This document shows positions 16,047 through 26,887 of a stretch of DNA of 64,000 bases, piece after piece (within the stretch, counting starts at the first letter, position 1; each line of letters begins with the position of its first letter). Below the pieces are notes generated by a model that was not told where the DNA came from, did no database searches, and saw only the letters and a list, made by a program, of their open reading frames with translations. Origin of the DNA: Desulfovibrio sp. (GTDB taxonomy: Bacteria; Desulfobacterota; Desulfovibrionia; Desulfovibrionales; Desulfovibrionaceae). The stretch lies in contig JACQYS010000002.1 in the NCBI GenBank assembly GCA_016208105.1, positions 98,292 to 162,291 of the forward strand, read 5' to 3'. The position numbers and the translations under genes are program-made.

Positions 16047-16832
16047 TTATTTTTCCCCGGCCTTCACCTCGTTCCAGAGTCCGTCCCAATCAGTAAGCTT
16101 GAATTTCGAGGTGTCCAGGCCCCGGGTTCGGGCCAACTCCTCCATGGCGTTGAACCGGGCCAGGAACTTGGCGTTCGCTCCTTCCAAGGCAGCGTTGGCC
16201 TTTACTCCGAGCCTGCGGCCGTATTCCACCAGGCTGAAGAGATAATCCCCGAATTCAGATTCCACCCTGGCCAGGTCTCCGGAGGCTTTGGCTTCCTGCA
16301 ACTCGTCCCATTCCGCGGCAAGCTGGGCGGTCTGGTCCTGGTCGGACTCCCAGGTGAAATGGTGCCTGGCCGCCTTGGAGTTGAACCGGTAGGCCTTGAG
16401 CAGGGCGGGCAGGCCCTTGGGCAGGGACTCGAATATTCCCTCTTTGTTGTCCTTCTCTTCGCGCTTGATGCGCTCCCAGTTCTTGAGAAGTTGGTCCTGG
16501 TTCTCCACCTTGAGCCCCTCGAACACGTGGGGGTGGCGCCGGATCATCTTGGCGGTGATGGAGTCCAGGGAATCGCCCAGAGTGAATGAGCCTTTCTCTT
16601 CATAGAGCTTGGCGATGAAGCACAGGAGAAACATCACGTCCCCCAGTTCCTCCATGGCGGCCGGCGTATCACCGGCGCGGATGGCCTCCACCAGTTCGAA
16701 TGCTTCTTCGATGACGTAGTCGCACAGGGTGTCCGGGGTCTGCTTGCGGTCCCAGGGGCAGCCGCCGGGGCCAAGAAGTGTGGCGACCACCTGGCGCAGT
16801 TTGGCCAGGGATTCGCCGGAAGTGTCGGCCAT
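16047..16832 (-). CDS. mazG: Nucleoside triphosphate pyrophosphohydrolase MazG
   Basis: Protein of 261 residues, the two-domain length of MazG. The first domain has the metal-binding pattern EEAFELVEAI and EELGDVMF (E-x3-E ... E-x2-D), preceded by GGCPWDRKQTPDTL, the signature start. The second half (HFTWESDQDQ, ARVESEFGDYLFSLVEY) repeats the fold with its own EFGD motif. It hydrolyses (d)NTPs to monophosphates and pyrophosphate, housekeeping the nucleotide pool and, in E. coli, damping ppGpp signalling. It is followed on the minus strand by no further gene, and cvpA lies 18 bases upstream, so the two probably share a transcript. Confidence 0.93.
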   Translation of the reverse strand: MADTSGESLAKLRQVVATLLGPGGCPWDRKQTPDTLCDYVIEEAFELVEAIRAGDTPAAMEELGDVMFLLCFIAKLYEEKGSFTLGDSLDSITAKMIRRHPHVFEGLKVENQDQLLKNWERIKREEKDNKEGIFESLPKGLPALLKAYRFNSKAARHHFTWESDQDQTAQLAAEWDELQEAKASGDLARVESEFGDYLFSLVEYGRRLGVKANAALEGANAKFLARFNAMEELARTRGLDTSKFKLTDWDGLWNEVKAGEK

Positions 16833-16850
16833 GGGTGTATCCTTCGCTAA

Positions 16851-17474
16851 TCAGGTCTGGTTGGAGCCGGGCTTGGCCCGGTTGTCGGGAGGGTTGCCCG
16901 TTTTCTTTGGCTGGGTCGGAGCGTTCTGCTTCGGCTGGGGCTGCGGCTCCTGAACCGGCTTTTTCTGGGGAACCACTGGAGGGGGCGTCAGGCTTTTGAG
17001 CTTCTGTTTCCAGTCCGCAGGGATGAATTGGGAGAGGTAGGAGTCAACCTTTTCAAGCACCGGCACCAGCCTGGAGGATTGCATGAAGTCAGGCTTGGGA
17101 AGGAGCACGGTCCACACCCAAAGAACCAGGGCGGTGATGAAGATGCCCTTGGCCAGGCCGAAGAACCCGCCGAAAAATTTGTTGGCCCAGTCGATGAGAG
17201 TGAGCTTCATGAGCGCCGTAAGCCCGGACACCAGGAGCGAGCAGGCGATCATCACGCCAACGAATATCAGGATGAAGGCGGCCGGGGCCGCGAAGGCCGG
17301 GTTGGAAACCAATGAGGTTAAGTGCGGGGAGACCTGGGGCGAATAGAGCACGGCCACCTTGAAGCCCAGAATGAGGGCCAGGATGGAGGCAGCCTCTTTG
17401 ATTAGGCCCCGGAAATAGCCCCGGAAAAAGAAGAAGCCCCAGATGACCAAAAGGGCCAGGTCGGCGATGTTCAC
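16851..17474 (-). CDS. cvpA: CvpA family membrane protein
   Basis: Protein of 207 residues. Four membrane helices occupy about residues 3-160, with the family start ADLALLVIWGFFFFRGYFRGLIKEA and the FFGGFFGLAKG loop. The last 45 residues are an unusually long Pro/Gln/Lys-rich tail (PPPVVPQKKPVQEPQPQP), probably disordered and cytoplasmic. The CvpA family is tied to colicin V production in E. coli and to envelope stress resistance elsewhere; the molecular role is unsettled. The start is GTG 17474 with AGG eight bases ahead. It leads the mazG gene on the minus strand. Confidence 0.85.
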   Translation of the reverse strand: MNIADLALLVIWGFFFFRGYFRGLIKEAASILALILGFKVAVLYSPQVSPHLTSLVSNPAFAAPAAFILIFVGVMIACSLLVSGLTALMKLTLIDWANKFFGGFFGLAKGIFITALVLWVWTVLLPKPDFMQSSRLVPVLEKVDSYLSQFIPADWKQKLKSLTPPPVVPQKKPVQEPQPQPKQNAPTQPKKTGNPPDNRAKPGSNQT

Positions 17475-17574
17475 GAAGTTTGCCTAACAGTTTTTTTTTC
17501 AGGAGGCAAAAGGCGATACGATCATGCCGGGATGGCTAACATTATTTTGTTCGATGTGAGCGGACACCGGTGAG

Positions 17575-18042
17575 TCAGAGAGCGCCCTCCAATTCCAGCA
17601 GCCACTTCTTCATCTCAAGGCCAGGACCGAACCCGCCAAGCCCTCCTCCGGAAGCCAGCACCCTGTGACACGGGTACACCAGCGGCCACGGGTTCTTGGC
17701 CATCACCTGCCCCACTGCCCTGGCCGCCTTGGGGCTGCCGCATTTGGCGGCCAACTCTCCGTAACTCATCACTTTGCCAGCGGGGATTCGCGCGAGTTCC
17801 TCAAGCACCGTCTTATGAAACGCCGGCAGCACACTTAGGTCGACTGGCAACTCTGGCCAATCAACCTTTGCGCCGGTAACGTACTTGGCAAGCGCCTCTT
17901 CCAGCTTCCGGCCCGTAGGAGTGGAATGCTTCGATTTCACCGTGTCCGCCGCCCAGGTCAGCCTGATGGACTTGAGCACTTCATTGTTCCATTCCAACCG
18001 CAAGGCCAGGGGTTTTACCACGATGATCTCGGTACTGCTCAC
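17575..18042 (-). CDS. ogt: Methylated-DNA--protein-cysteine methyltransferase
   Basis: Protein of 155 residues. The C-terminal domain has the alkyl-acceptor site PCHRVLASGGGLGGFGPG and the helix-turn-helix region KVMSYGELAAKCGSPKAARAVGQVM. The N-terminal domain is short, as in Ogt/AGT proteins that lack the Ada regulatory part. It removes O6-methylguanine lesions by irreversible transfer to the cysteine. The start is GTG 18042, overlapping the stop of the preceding exported-protein gene by four bases, so translation is coupled. Confidence 0.92.
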   Translation of the reverse strand: MSSTEIIVVKPLALRLEWNNEVLKSIRLTWAADTVKSKHSTPTGRKLEEALAKYVTGAKVDWPELPVDLSVLPAFHKTVLEELARIPAGKVMSYGELAAKCGSPKAARAVGQVMAKNPWPLVYPCHRVLASGGGLGGFGPGLEMKKWLLELEGAL

Positions 18043-18662
18043 TGTTTGCCCTCCGGTTTGTATTCGAGTTCCTGTGAGAGCTTAACGCTCATGGCCGATT
18101 GGTGCAAAACGGATTCGTACGCGCGCAGCTGGTCCTCGTCCACGAACCAGGCCACGCGCAGGAAGCCTCGGCTGGTCAGGTAGGTGTAAGCTCCCATGGC
18201 GATCTTCTTGCCCTGGGCCGGACTGTAGCTGACATCCTTATAGTAGTGCATACGCTTGGTGGGCATGTGGTCCTTTTCCAGGAAACGGTGCCCGTTTCCC
18301 GTGGCATGGGCCTCGCTGTCCTTTTCCGCCAGGACATGGTCCATGAAGAGCTCCTGGGGGCCGCGCTTCTTGCCGGTCTCCAGGGTTATGATCATGTAGG
18401 GCGTGGTGAACCACTGCTCGGCGGGCTTCTGGAAACCCATGCGGGTCTTGCGGAACAGAGCGATCTCTTCGGGGGGAACGGGGCCTGTTCGGCCGGGATT
18501 CTCGAAGAGGTAAAGCTCAAGAGCCGGAATGGCTACCCAGCCCGAGGGCACGGATATGGAAAAGGATTTGTCTTCCGGGCTGAATCCGCTCTGGCCGGGG
18601 GAAGGCAGGGCAGTCACCAGAACCAGCGCGACAACGAAGAAGGCCTGAACGAACCGGATCAT
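18039..18662 (-). CDS. Exported hypothetical protein
   Basis: Protein of 207 residues from ATG 18662, which has GGAGG eight bases ahead; an in-frame start at 18710 lacks support. Residues 1-22 (MIRFVQAFFVVALVLVTALP) form a signal peptide. The mature part is a mixed alpha/beta protein (SGFSPEDKSFSISVPSGWVA, then repeated strands) that recalls the PsbP/Mog1-like fold of small periplasmic proteins, but I cannot assign it. It is coupled to ogt by a four-base overlap and follows the radical SAM gene by 82 bases on the same strand. Confidence 0.6.
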   Translation of the reverse strand: MIRFVQAFFVVALVLVTALPSPGQSGFSPEDKSFSISVPSGWVAIPALELYLFENPGRTGPVPPEEIALFRKTRMGFQKPAEQWFTTPYMIITLETGKKRGPQELFMDHVLAEKDSEAHATGNGHRFLEKDHMPTKRMHYYKDVSYSPAQGKKIAMGAYTYLTSRGFLRVAWFVDEDQLRAYESVLHQSAMSVKLSQELEYKPEGKQ

Positions 18663-18744
18663 GAGGAGTTCCTCCTGAATCGCGTACGGTGCGGGCGAGC
18701 GAACCATCATTTCGGTTCGCTGCGCATGGTGTATTGTAAAACCA

Positions 18745-19677
18745 CTAACGCCAATACATCCCCTGACGGACGTTGCCCCTGGAAATGGCGTCAGCTATGG
18801 AATCAAGCACCAGTCGTTTGTCGCCGGCCCAGTTTGGGGCCACCAGTTCGCCAGGGGCGGGATCGGCCGCGATCCGGTGGACAACAATGTCTGGACGAAG
18901 CTTTGCCAGCGAATCAGCCACCCAGCCCGCATACGCTTCCAGGGTGAGAGGCGAAAAACCGCCCGCGCGGAACTCTTCGGCCAGCGGAGTGGATGTGGCC
19001 ACGTACAGGTTGTGGAACTTGATGCCGGCCACGGGCAGTCGGTTCACAAAGTCCACAGTGGCGGACCAATCCGCAAGCGTCTCGCCGGGCAGCCCAGCCA
19101 CCACATGGGCCAGCACTTTTATCCCACGATTCGCGGCGTTCTCCACGGTGCGGGCGAAACACCCCGGCCCGTGCCCCCGGTTCACCCGGGCAAGGGTTGC
19201 CGGGTTGGAAGATTGCAAGCCCAGTTCCAACCAGAGTTCGCTGGTGGGAAAGGCCGCCAGCAGGTCGAGCTTTTGGTCGTCAAGGCAGTCCGGCCGGGTT
19301 CCCAGGCAGAGCCCGGAGAGGTCCGGGAGGGAGGAGAGCTCTCCCAAAATTCCTTCAAGTATCGAAGCCGGTCCGTGCGTGTTGGAGAAGGATTGCAGGT
19401 ATGCGATGAGGGCCACGTCCCCCCACTTGGCCTGCCTGAGTTTCCTCCAGTGCTCCCATTGCTGGGAAAGGGTCATGGCGCTGCTAAAGCCGGTGCCTGA
19501 CCCTTGCTCGTTGCAGAATGTGCAGCCGCCAAAAGAGATCGTCCCGTCACGATTGGGACAGGTGAATCCGGCATCCAGCGGGATCTTTCGGGAGCCCTTG
19601 CCAAAGAGCGCGCGCCAGCGAGCGGATACGGTATTGTAGCCACAGGAAGGAGCGGAGGCCAGTGGGTCGTGCTTCAT
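18745..19677 (-). CDS. TIGR01212-family (YhcC-like) radical SAM protein
   Basis: Protein of 310 residues. The iron-sulfur cysteines are 40, 52 and 55 in CPNRDGTISFGGCTFC; this wide first gap is the mark of the TIGR01212/YhcC group. GLCLGTRPDCL, ELGLQS and HVVAGLPGET are the conserved barrel segments. The family function is unproven, perhaps RNA modification given its resemblance to Elp3. ATG 19677 is chosen because everything before it in the open frame is antisense to mreB and has no family similarity. The gene is divergent from mreB. Confidence 0.88.
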   Translation of the reverse strand: MKHDPLASAPSCGYNTVSARWRALFGKGSRKIPLDAGFTCPNRDGTISFGGCTFCNEQGSGTGFSSAMTLSQQWEHWRKLRQAKWGDVALIAYLQSFSNTHGPASILEGILGELSSLPDLSGLCLGTRPDCLDDQKLDLLAAFPTSELWLELGLQSSNPATLARVNRGHGPGCFARTVENAANRGIKVLAHVVAGLPGETLADWSATVDFVNRLPVAGIKFHNLYVATSTPLAEEFRAGGFSPLTLEAYAGWVADSLAKLRPDIVVHRIAADPAPGELVAPNWAGDKRLVLDSIADAISRGNVRQGMYWR

Positions 19678-19774
19678 TGATGCAAAATCCCGTTGACATC
19701 GGGGCGGGAATTGAAGAACACCAGCGTCGAAACGGGCGAGGGCCGGTTGGTTCCCGCTTTGCCGACCCGAGGGC

Positions 19775-19799
19775 CGGCCGCGCGCGGCCGCCTTTTTTT
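19775..19799 (+). terminator. Rho-independent terminator upstream of mreB
   Basis: GGCCG, loop CGCG, CGGCC (19776-19789), directly followed after CGCC-type bases by seven T (19793-19799). It is oriented on the plus strand, yet no plus-strand gene lies within 3 kb upstream. It therefore ends either a small RNA or the leader transcript of mreB (attenuation). A perfect -35 TTGACA sits at 19693-19698 without a good -10. Confidence 0.55.
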
Positions 19800-19866
19800 G
19801 TCGGCTGCAGTACCTTTTTGGGCCGCTCTCCGCGCGCTTCTGTAATACGTTAGGCTCCTTAAGTGA

Positions 19867-21900
<2,034 letters not shown>

Positions 21901-21904
<4 letters not shown>

Positions 21905-22371
21905 GCGGCCTTCGCCTGACGTTCTGGACGGTGTTCACCCTGGGGGGGCTGTGGCTGCAAAGTTTCATGCCGGGAGTGGACTTTCTTGCCCCAGGGCTCA
22001 TCTTAAGCCTGCAGGAGGAAAAACCTCGCACCTCGCTCATCATGGGGCTTATCTGGCTCATGCTTCAGGAAGGCACAGGCTCTCTTGCGTTCGGCACTGT
22101 GGTCCTGTGGTACGGTGTGCTGGCGGCAGTTTTTTTTCTGGGGCATTGGCTGTTCGAGGCAAAAAATTTCTTGTTCGTGGTTATCCTTGGGGCCTGCCTC
22201 GGAGTTTTGCATTTCGGCCTGATGAATGTCATGACCCAGCTCCAGGATTGGCGCGTACCAGCTGGACGTGTGCTTCTTGAGTCAATCGTGCAGACAGCCG
22301 TATTCCCAGTGGAATGGGGACTTCTTTACATAATTTACAACCATCTGCCGCAAAATGCCCAAGACGTATGA
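21901..22371 (+). CDS. mreD: Rod shape-determining protein MreD-like
   Basis: Protein of 156 residues with about five membrane helices. It starts at GTG 21901, overlapping the mreC stop by four bases. Sequence identity to MreD is poor, as is normal, but length, hydrophobic profile and position between mreC and mrdA fix the identity. Segments such as LWLQSFMPGVDFLAPGLIL and GLLYIIYNHL are typical. It is an integral membrane partner of MreC and PBP2 in the elongasome. Its last 17 bases overlap the start of mrdA. Confidence 0.85.
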
Positions 22372-24196
22372 GCCCGACGGAGGGCAGCAAAAACCGCGCG
22401 GCGGCCTGATACTGCTCCAGAGTCTTATTCTGGTCCTCTTCTGTCTGTTCACCCTGCGCCTGTGGTACCTGCAGGTGCACAAAGGCGAGCACTTCGCGGA
22501 TTTGGCCAGGGAAAACCAGTTGCGCCAGGCATCCATCATCGCCGGGCGCGGCATGATTCTGGACCGCAACGGGAAGACCCTGGCGGTCAACGAACCTTCG
22601 TTCGCGCTGGGGCTCATCCGCGAAGACTGCGAAGACATCCAGGGCACTCTCCAGAAGGTCTCCGAATGGACGGGCATCGACTACCATGTCCTGCTCGACA
22701 CGTACATCCGCGGCAAGAAACGCTCCAAGCCTTTCGAACCCATGGTGCTCATCTCCAACCTCTCCTACGAACTGCTCGCCAAGATCGAGGCCAATGCCGT
22801 GTCCTGGCCGGGGTTGGAGATTCTCATCCGGCACAAACGGTTTTATCCCGACGGCAAGCTCCTGGCCCACGTCATGGGGTATGTGGCCGAAGCCAACGAG
22901 GAGGAACTGGAGAAGGACTCCAGCCTGGCGCTAGGCGACCATGTGGGCAAACAGGGTCTTGAATTCACCCTGGAGCAGCGGCTGCGGGGCGAGAAGGGGC
23001 TCAAACAGATCGAGGTGGACGCCTATGGGCGCGAGCACGACCAACAGGTTATCCTGGAACCGCGCTCCGGGAACAATCTGCGTCTCTCCATCGATGCCGA
23101 TCTGCAGGCATTCGCCAGCAAACAGCTTGAAGGGCAGGCCGGGGCCATCGTGGTGCTCCAGCCGGACACAGGGAAGGTTCTGGCCCTGGTCAGCCAACCC
23201 AGCTACGACAACAACCTCTTCGTGCTGGGTATTCCTGCCAAGACATGGAAGGAGCTTCGCGACGATCCCATGCACCCGATACAAAACCGGGTGGCACAGT
23301 CCGTGTATCCTCCAGGCTCGACATTCAAGGTGCTCATGGCTGCCTGCGCCTTGTCCGAGGGGTTGGTCAAAACTACGGACACGGCCTTCTGTTCAGGCTC
23401 TTACAGGGTTGGCGATCACGACTTTCACTGCTGGAAGAAGGGCGGCCACGGAACCGTGGACATGCGTTCGGCCCTTGTACACTCCTGCGACGTCTATTTT
23501 TACCAGCTTGGGGAAAAGCTGGGTATCGACCGTATCAACAGGTATGCGCTTCAGGCGGGGTTCGGCACTCCGACTGGTATCGACCTTCCACACGAACGGT
23601 CCGGGCTCATTCCCTCCACTGCTTGGAAGAAGCGGCGGTACGGCGAAAACTGGACCAGGGGTGAGACGCTCAACTGCTCGATCGGGCAGGGCTATGTACA
23701 GGTGTCGCCTCTTCAGCTGGCAAAATTCATAGGGTCCGTGTTGAACGGGGGCAAAGTCATCCGGCCAAGCCTGGTCCTGGACGATCCGGTAGACGTTCAA
23801 TCCAAGCTGGCTTTGTCCGACAAGGACCGGGAGTTCATAGTTAAAGCCATGGCCGACACGGTCCAGGCGGGAACGGCGCAGAGGCTCAAACGTCCGGATG
23901 CGGTACTGGGAGGCAAGACGGGCACAGCCCAGGTGGTTAAGCTCGTGAACGCCGATGTGCGCCAGAAGGTGCACGACATGCCCTACAAGTACCGAGACCA
24001 CGCCTGGCTGGCCTCCTGGGGCATCAAGGACGGCAAGAGCTACGTGGTGGTGTGCATGGTGGAGCACGGTGGCCATGGCGGCGAGACAGCCGGTCCCATG
24101 GTCAAGGCAGTCTATGACTATCTTTTCGGACCTGTTCCCGGGCAAGCCAAAACCGTGAAATCAGAACCGCAGCCTCAGGGTGAGATCGGAGATTAA
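22355..24196 (+). CDS. mrdA: Penicillin-binding protein 2
   Basis: Protein of 613 residues, a class B transpeptidase. An N-terminal membrane helix (about 18-38) is followed by the dimerisation domain, with RGMILDRNGKTLAVNEPS near residue 62. The transpeptidase domain has the SxxK motif in YPPGSTFKVLMAAC, the second motif SCD in LVHSCDVYFYQ, and KTG in LGGKTGTAQVV. It crosslinks peptidoglycan during lateral growth together with RodA, encoded six bases downstream. ATG 22355 overlaps the end of mreD. The long hydrophilic C-terminus (PGQAKTVKSEPQPQGEIGD) is outside the catalytic fold. Confidence 0.96.
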   Translation: MPKTYEPDGGQQKPRGGLILLQSLILVLFCLFTLRLWYLQVHKGEHFADLARENQLRQASIIAGRGMILDRNGKTLAVNEPSFALGLIREDCEDIQGTLQKVSEWTGIDYHVLLDTYIRGKKRSKPFEPMVLISNLSYELLAKIEANAVSWPGLEILIRHKRFYPDGKLLAHVMGYVAEANEEELEKDSSLALGDHVGKQGLEFTLEQRLRGEKGLKQIEVDAYGREHDQQVILEPRSGNNLRLSIDADLQAFASKQLEGQAGAIVVLQPDTGKVLALVSQPSYDNNLFVLGIPAKTWKELRDDPMHPIQNRVAQSVYPPGSTFKVLMAACALSEGLVKTTDTAFCSGSYRVGDHDFHCWKKGGHGTVDMRSALVHSCDVYFYQLGEKLGIDRINRYALQAGFGTPTGIDLPHERSGLIPSTAWKKRRYGENWTRGETLNCSIGQGYVQVSPLQLAKFIGSVLNGGKVIRPSLVLDDPVDVQSKLALSDKDREFIVKAMADTVQAGTAQRLKRPDAVLGGKTGTAQVVKLVNADVRQKVHDMPYKYRDHAWLASWGIKDGKSYVVVCMVEHGGHGGETAGPMVKAVYDYLFGPVPGQAKTVKSEPQPQGEIGD

Positions 24197-24202
24197 CCGC
24201 GC

Positions 24203-25318
24203 ATGTCACCCATTGATCGCAGACTGCTCACCCATATTTATTGGCCCCTGTTGGCCATAATTGCCGTGCTTTTTTCAGTGGGCGTGCTCAATCTCTATTC
24301 GGCAAGCGGTTTTCGAATGGGCGACGGCGTATCCTTGAACCCCTTTTACCAGAAGCAGTGCATCTGGGGGTTGGTCGGGTTCTTCTGCATGATAAGCCTG
24401 ACGCTCTTCGATTACCGGTATCTGAAACATCTTGCCTGGCCGCTCATGATAGCCACTCTGGTGCTCCTGGCATTGGTGCCGGTCATGGGCAAGACTGTCT
24501 ACGGCGCGAAACGCTGGCTGGACTTCGGTGTGTTCAGCTTCCAGCCGAGTGAGCTGGCCAAGATCGCCACTCTCGTGGTGGGCGCCCTCATTCTTTCAAA
24601 GGATACCGGGCGGCTGGGCTGGCTGGGTCTTCTGGGCGTGCTGGCCGTGGCCTTGCCGCCCGCGGCCATGGTCATTGTCCAGCCTGATTTGGGCTCGGGG
24701 CTCAACATCCTGCTTCTTCTATGTGGCATGATCCTCTACCGTGGCTTGACCGGGCGTGTTTTCAAGGTGCTCCTCCTGGTGGTGCCCATACTGGTCCCCT
24801 GCGGGTGGTTCTTCCTTAAACCCTACCAAAAGCTCAGAATTTTGACCTTGTTCAATCCTGAACGAGACCCGCTCGGCTCGGGCTATCACATTATCCAATC
24901 CCAGATCGCCATCGGGTCGGGCCAGATGTGGGGCAAGGGATTTCTGGAGGGAACCCAGAGCCAGCTTCGGTTCCTGCCGGAAAAACACACGGATTTCGCC
25001 GTGGCCGTATTCGCCGAGGAGTGGGGTTTTGTGGGCACCATTGCCCTGGTGGTGCTTTTCTCCCTGTTTCTATATTTTCTGGCCGGGGTTTCCCGCGACG
25101 CCAAGGACCGATTCGGGTCGTTTCTGGCCGCGGGGGTGTTCTTTTATTTCTTCTGGCAAATACTCATCAACATGGGTATGGTTTTAGGAATAATGCCGGT
25201 TGTGGGCATTCCGCTGCCGTTTATCAGTTACGGAGGCAGCGCGACCATCGTGAACTTCTGCCTTATTGGCATCGTACTCAACGTTTCCATGCGCCGCTTT
25301 GTCTTCAAAAAGACCTGA
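24203..25318 (+). CDS. rodA: Rod shape-determining peptidoglycan glycosyltransferase RodA
   Basis: Protein of 371 residues, SEDS family, about ten membrane helices. Diagnostic stretches are GAKRWLDFGVFSFQPSELAK, the PERDPLGSGYHIIQSQIAIGSG loop with the catalytic Asp, and GVPLPFISYGGSA-like GIPLPFISYGGSATIVN near the end. It polymerises lipid II into glycan strands with PBP2. ATG 24203 comes six bases after the mrdA stop. The next gene is a bactofilin, which ties another shape factor into the operon. Confidence 0.96.
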   Translation: MSPIDRRLLTHIYWPLLAIIAVLFSVGVLNLYSASGFRMGDGVSLNPFYQKQCIWGLVGFFCMISLTLFDYRYLKHLAWPLMIATLVLLALVPVMGKTVYGAKRWLDFGVFSFQPSELAKIATLVVGALILSKDTGRLGWLGLLGVLAVALPPAAMVIVQPDLGSGLNILLLLCGMILYRGLTGRVFKVLLLVVPILVPCGWFFLKPYQKLRILTLFNPERDPLGSGYHIIQSQIAIGSGQMWGKGFLEGTQSQLRFLPEKHTDFAVAVFAEEWGFVGTIALVVLFSLFLYFLAGVSRDAKDRFGSFLAAGVFFYFFWQILINMGMVLGIMPVVGIPLPFISYGGSATIVNFCLIGIVLNVSMRRFVFKKT

Positions 25319-25346
25319 CGCGCCTTAAGCTTCGGGAGGTTCAGCC

Positions 25347-25697
25347 GTGGCCAAGGATGAGATCAACGCATTTCTGGGAGTAGGCACCACCTATCGTGGC
25401 CGTCTCGATTTCACCGGTTCGGTGCGGATCGATGGGGTTTTCGAGGGTGAGGTGGAATCCGAGGGAACCCTGGTGATTGGTCGCGAAGCCGTTATCACCG
25501 GCCAGGTGAAAGTCGGGCAATTGGTGCTCGGCGGTACCCTGCGCGGCGATGTTGTCGCCGGGACCAGGGTGGTTCTTCACAAAACCGCCCGGTTCACTGG
25601 AACCATGACCACCCCGGCTCTTTCAGTCGAGGAGGGGGCAGTGCTTGACGGGCAGTTGTGCATGTGTTCTCCGAGTGGAAACGGGGCGGTGGAGTAA
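25347..25697 (+). CDS. Bactofilin (polymer-forming cytoskeletal protein)
   Basis: Protein of 116 residues, one bactofilin domain. The core is a right-handed beta-helix with short repeats: FTGSVRIDGVFEGEVESEG, LVIGREAVITGQVKVGQLVLGG and TLRGDVVAGTRVVLHK. The short N-terminal tail AKDEINAFLGVGTTYRG is the usual membrane-binding lead. Bactofilins self-assemble without nucleotide and localise wall enzymes. GTG 25347 follows GGGAGG by seven bases. It closes the rod operon, 28 bases after rodA. A 159-base gap then leads to the ATP synthase genes, with no clear terminator or promoter that I can support. Confidence 0.92.
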   Translation: MAKDEINAFLGVGTTYRGRLDFTGSVRIDGVFEGEVESEGTLVIGREAVITGQVKVGQLVLGGTLRGDVVAGTRVVLHKTARFTGTMTTPALSVEEGAVLDGQLCMCSPSGNGAVE

Positions 25698-25856
25698 GCT
25701 TCCCGGATATTCGTGAAATCCATAACAATCCCCGGCAAATCGTTTATTTACCATGGGTTTTGTCGTCTTTTTCTAAAAAGGGCCTAGACACCATATGGGA
25801 AATCAGGTAGGAACCCCCCGGGCTTGAAACAAAATTCACAATTAGGGGGGCGGTTG

Positions 25857-26288
25857 ATGGACATATTGGTTCTCGACAAATGGTTCTTCGTACAAGTAGC
25901 CAACTTCCTCATCATCCTGGTGGTTTTGAACGTGGTGCTTATTGCGCCGGTTCGCAGGATGCTCAAGTTGCGCGCTGACACTGTCGCCTCCCAGACCTCG
26001 GAAATCGACGGCTTCACTTCCTCCGCCGAAGCGAAAATCAAAAACTACCAGGCCGCTCTTGAAGATGCCCGCCGTCAGGCCAGTGCCGTGCGCACCAGCC
26101 TGCGCGAAGAGGGTGCCGGCCAGGAGAAGGCCATTCTTGACGCCGCCAACGAGGAGGCCTTGGTCTCCTTGAAGGGGGCGCGGGCCACGGTGGCGAACGA
26201 ATCGAAGGTGGCTTTCGATACCATGCTGGCTGGGGTGGCTGGCATGGCTGACAAGGTCACCGCGAAGATCTTGGGCAAGTCTCTCTAA
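25857..26288 (+). CDS. atpF: F1Fo ATP synthase subunit b'
   Basis: Protein of 143 residues. One N-terminal membrane helix (FVQVANFLIILVVLNVVLIAPV, about 10-31) is followed by a long charged coiled coil, the shape of a peripheral-stalk b subunit. The RRMLKLRADTVASQTSEID segment after the helix is typical. It pairs with the longer b subunit encoded next, giving a b/b' stalk as in several deltaproteobacteria and phototrophs. ATG 25857 follows AGGGGGG by six bases; an in-frame TTG at 25824 has no ribosome site. No a or c subunit gene accompanies it, so the Fo ring is encoded elsewhere. Confidence 0.88.
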   Translation: MDILVLDKWFFVQVANFLIILVVLNVVLIAPVRRMLKLRADTVASQTSEIDGFTSSAEAKIKNYQAALEDARRQASAVRTSLREEGAGQEKAILDAANEEALVSLKGARATVANESKVAFDTMLAGVAGMADKVTAKILGKSL

Positions 26289-26320
26289 CCGGCAGCCCCG
26301 AGCGTTTAAGGAGGATGGAA

Positions 26321-26887
26321 TTGAACAAGGCGCGTGTTGTTCTCTTTACCTTGGCGGTTTGCCTGCTGACCGCCGCGTGTGCTTGGGCGTCGGGCGACGG
26401 CCAGGATGGCCCCAACTGGAAAAACTTTATTCTGCGTACCGTTAACTTCGTCCTGGTCGTGGGCGTGGTCTGGTGGGTGGCTGGCAAGAAGATCGCCAAC
26501 ACCTTCAGCGGTCGCAAGCTGGGCATTGAAAACCAGCTGGCCGATCTTGAAGAGCGCAAAGTGTCGGCGCAGAAGCGCCTGACCGAGGTCGAGCGTTCCA
26601 TCGCCGACCTGGAGACGGAGAAGGCCAAGATTCTGGCCGACTACAAGGCTCAGGGCGAAGCTCTGAAAGCCTCCATCATCAAGGCGGCTGAGGATCAGGC
26701 CGCCCGAATCGCTGCTCAGGCAAAGCTTTCCGCCGAGCAGGAAGCCAAGATGGCCATGGACGCACTGCGCATTCAGATGGCTGACAAGATCATCGAAGCC
26801 GCCCAGGACGCTTTGGCCAAGAAGCTTACCACAGAGGTTCAGGACAAGCTGGTTGACGACGCTATAGGCAAGGTGGTGCTCAATTGA
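26321..26887 (+). CDS. atpF: F1Fo ATP synthase subunit b
   Basis: Protein of 188 residues. It begins with a signal-peptide-like hydrophobic stretch (VVLFTLAVCLLTAACAWAS), then the true membrane helix (FILRTVNFVLVVGVVWWVAGKKI, about 38-60), then a coiled-coil stalk rich in Ala, Glu and Lys. The extra N-terminal segment could be cleaved or form a second helix. TTG 26321 lies six bases after AAGGAGG, whereas ATG 26315 would abut it, so the TTG is preferred. The stop overlaps the start of atpH (TTGA). Confidence 0.92.
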   Translation: MNKARVVLFTLAVCLLTAACAWASGDGQDGPNWKNFILRTVNFVLVVGVVWWVAGKKIANTFSGRKLGIENQLADLEERKVSAQKRLTEVERSIADLETEKAKILADYKAQGEALKASIIKAAEDQAARIAAQAKLSAEQEAKMAMDALRIQMADKIIEAAQDALAKKLTTEVQDKLVDDAIGKVVLN

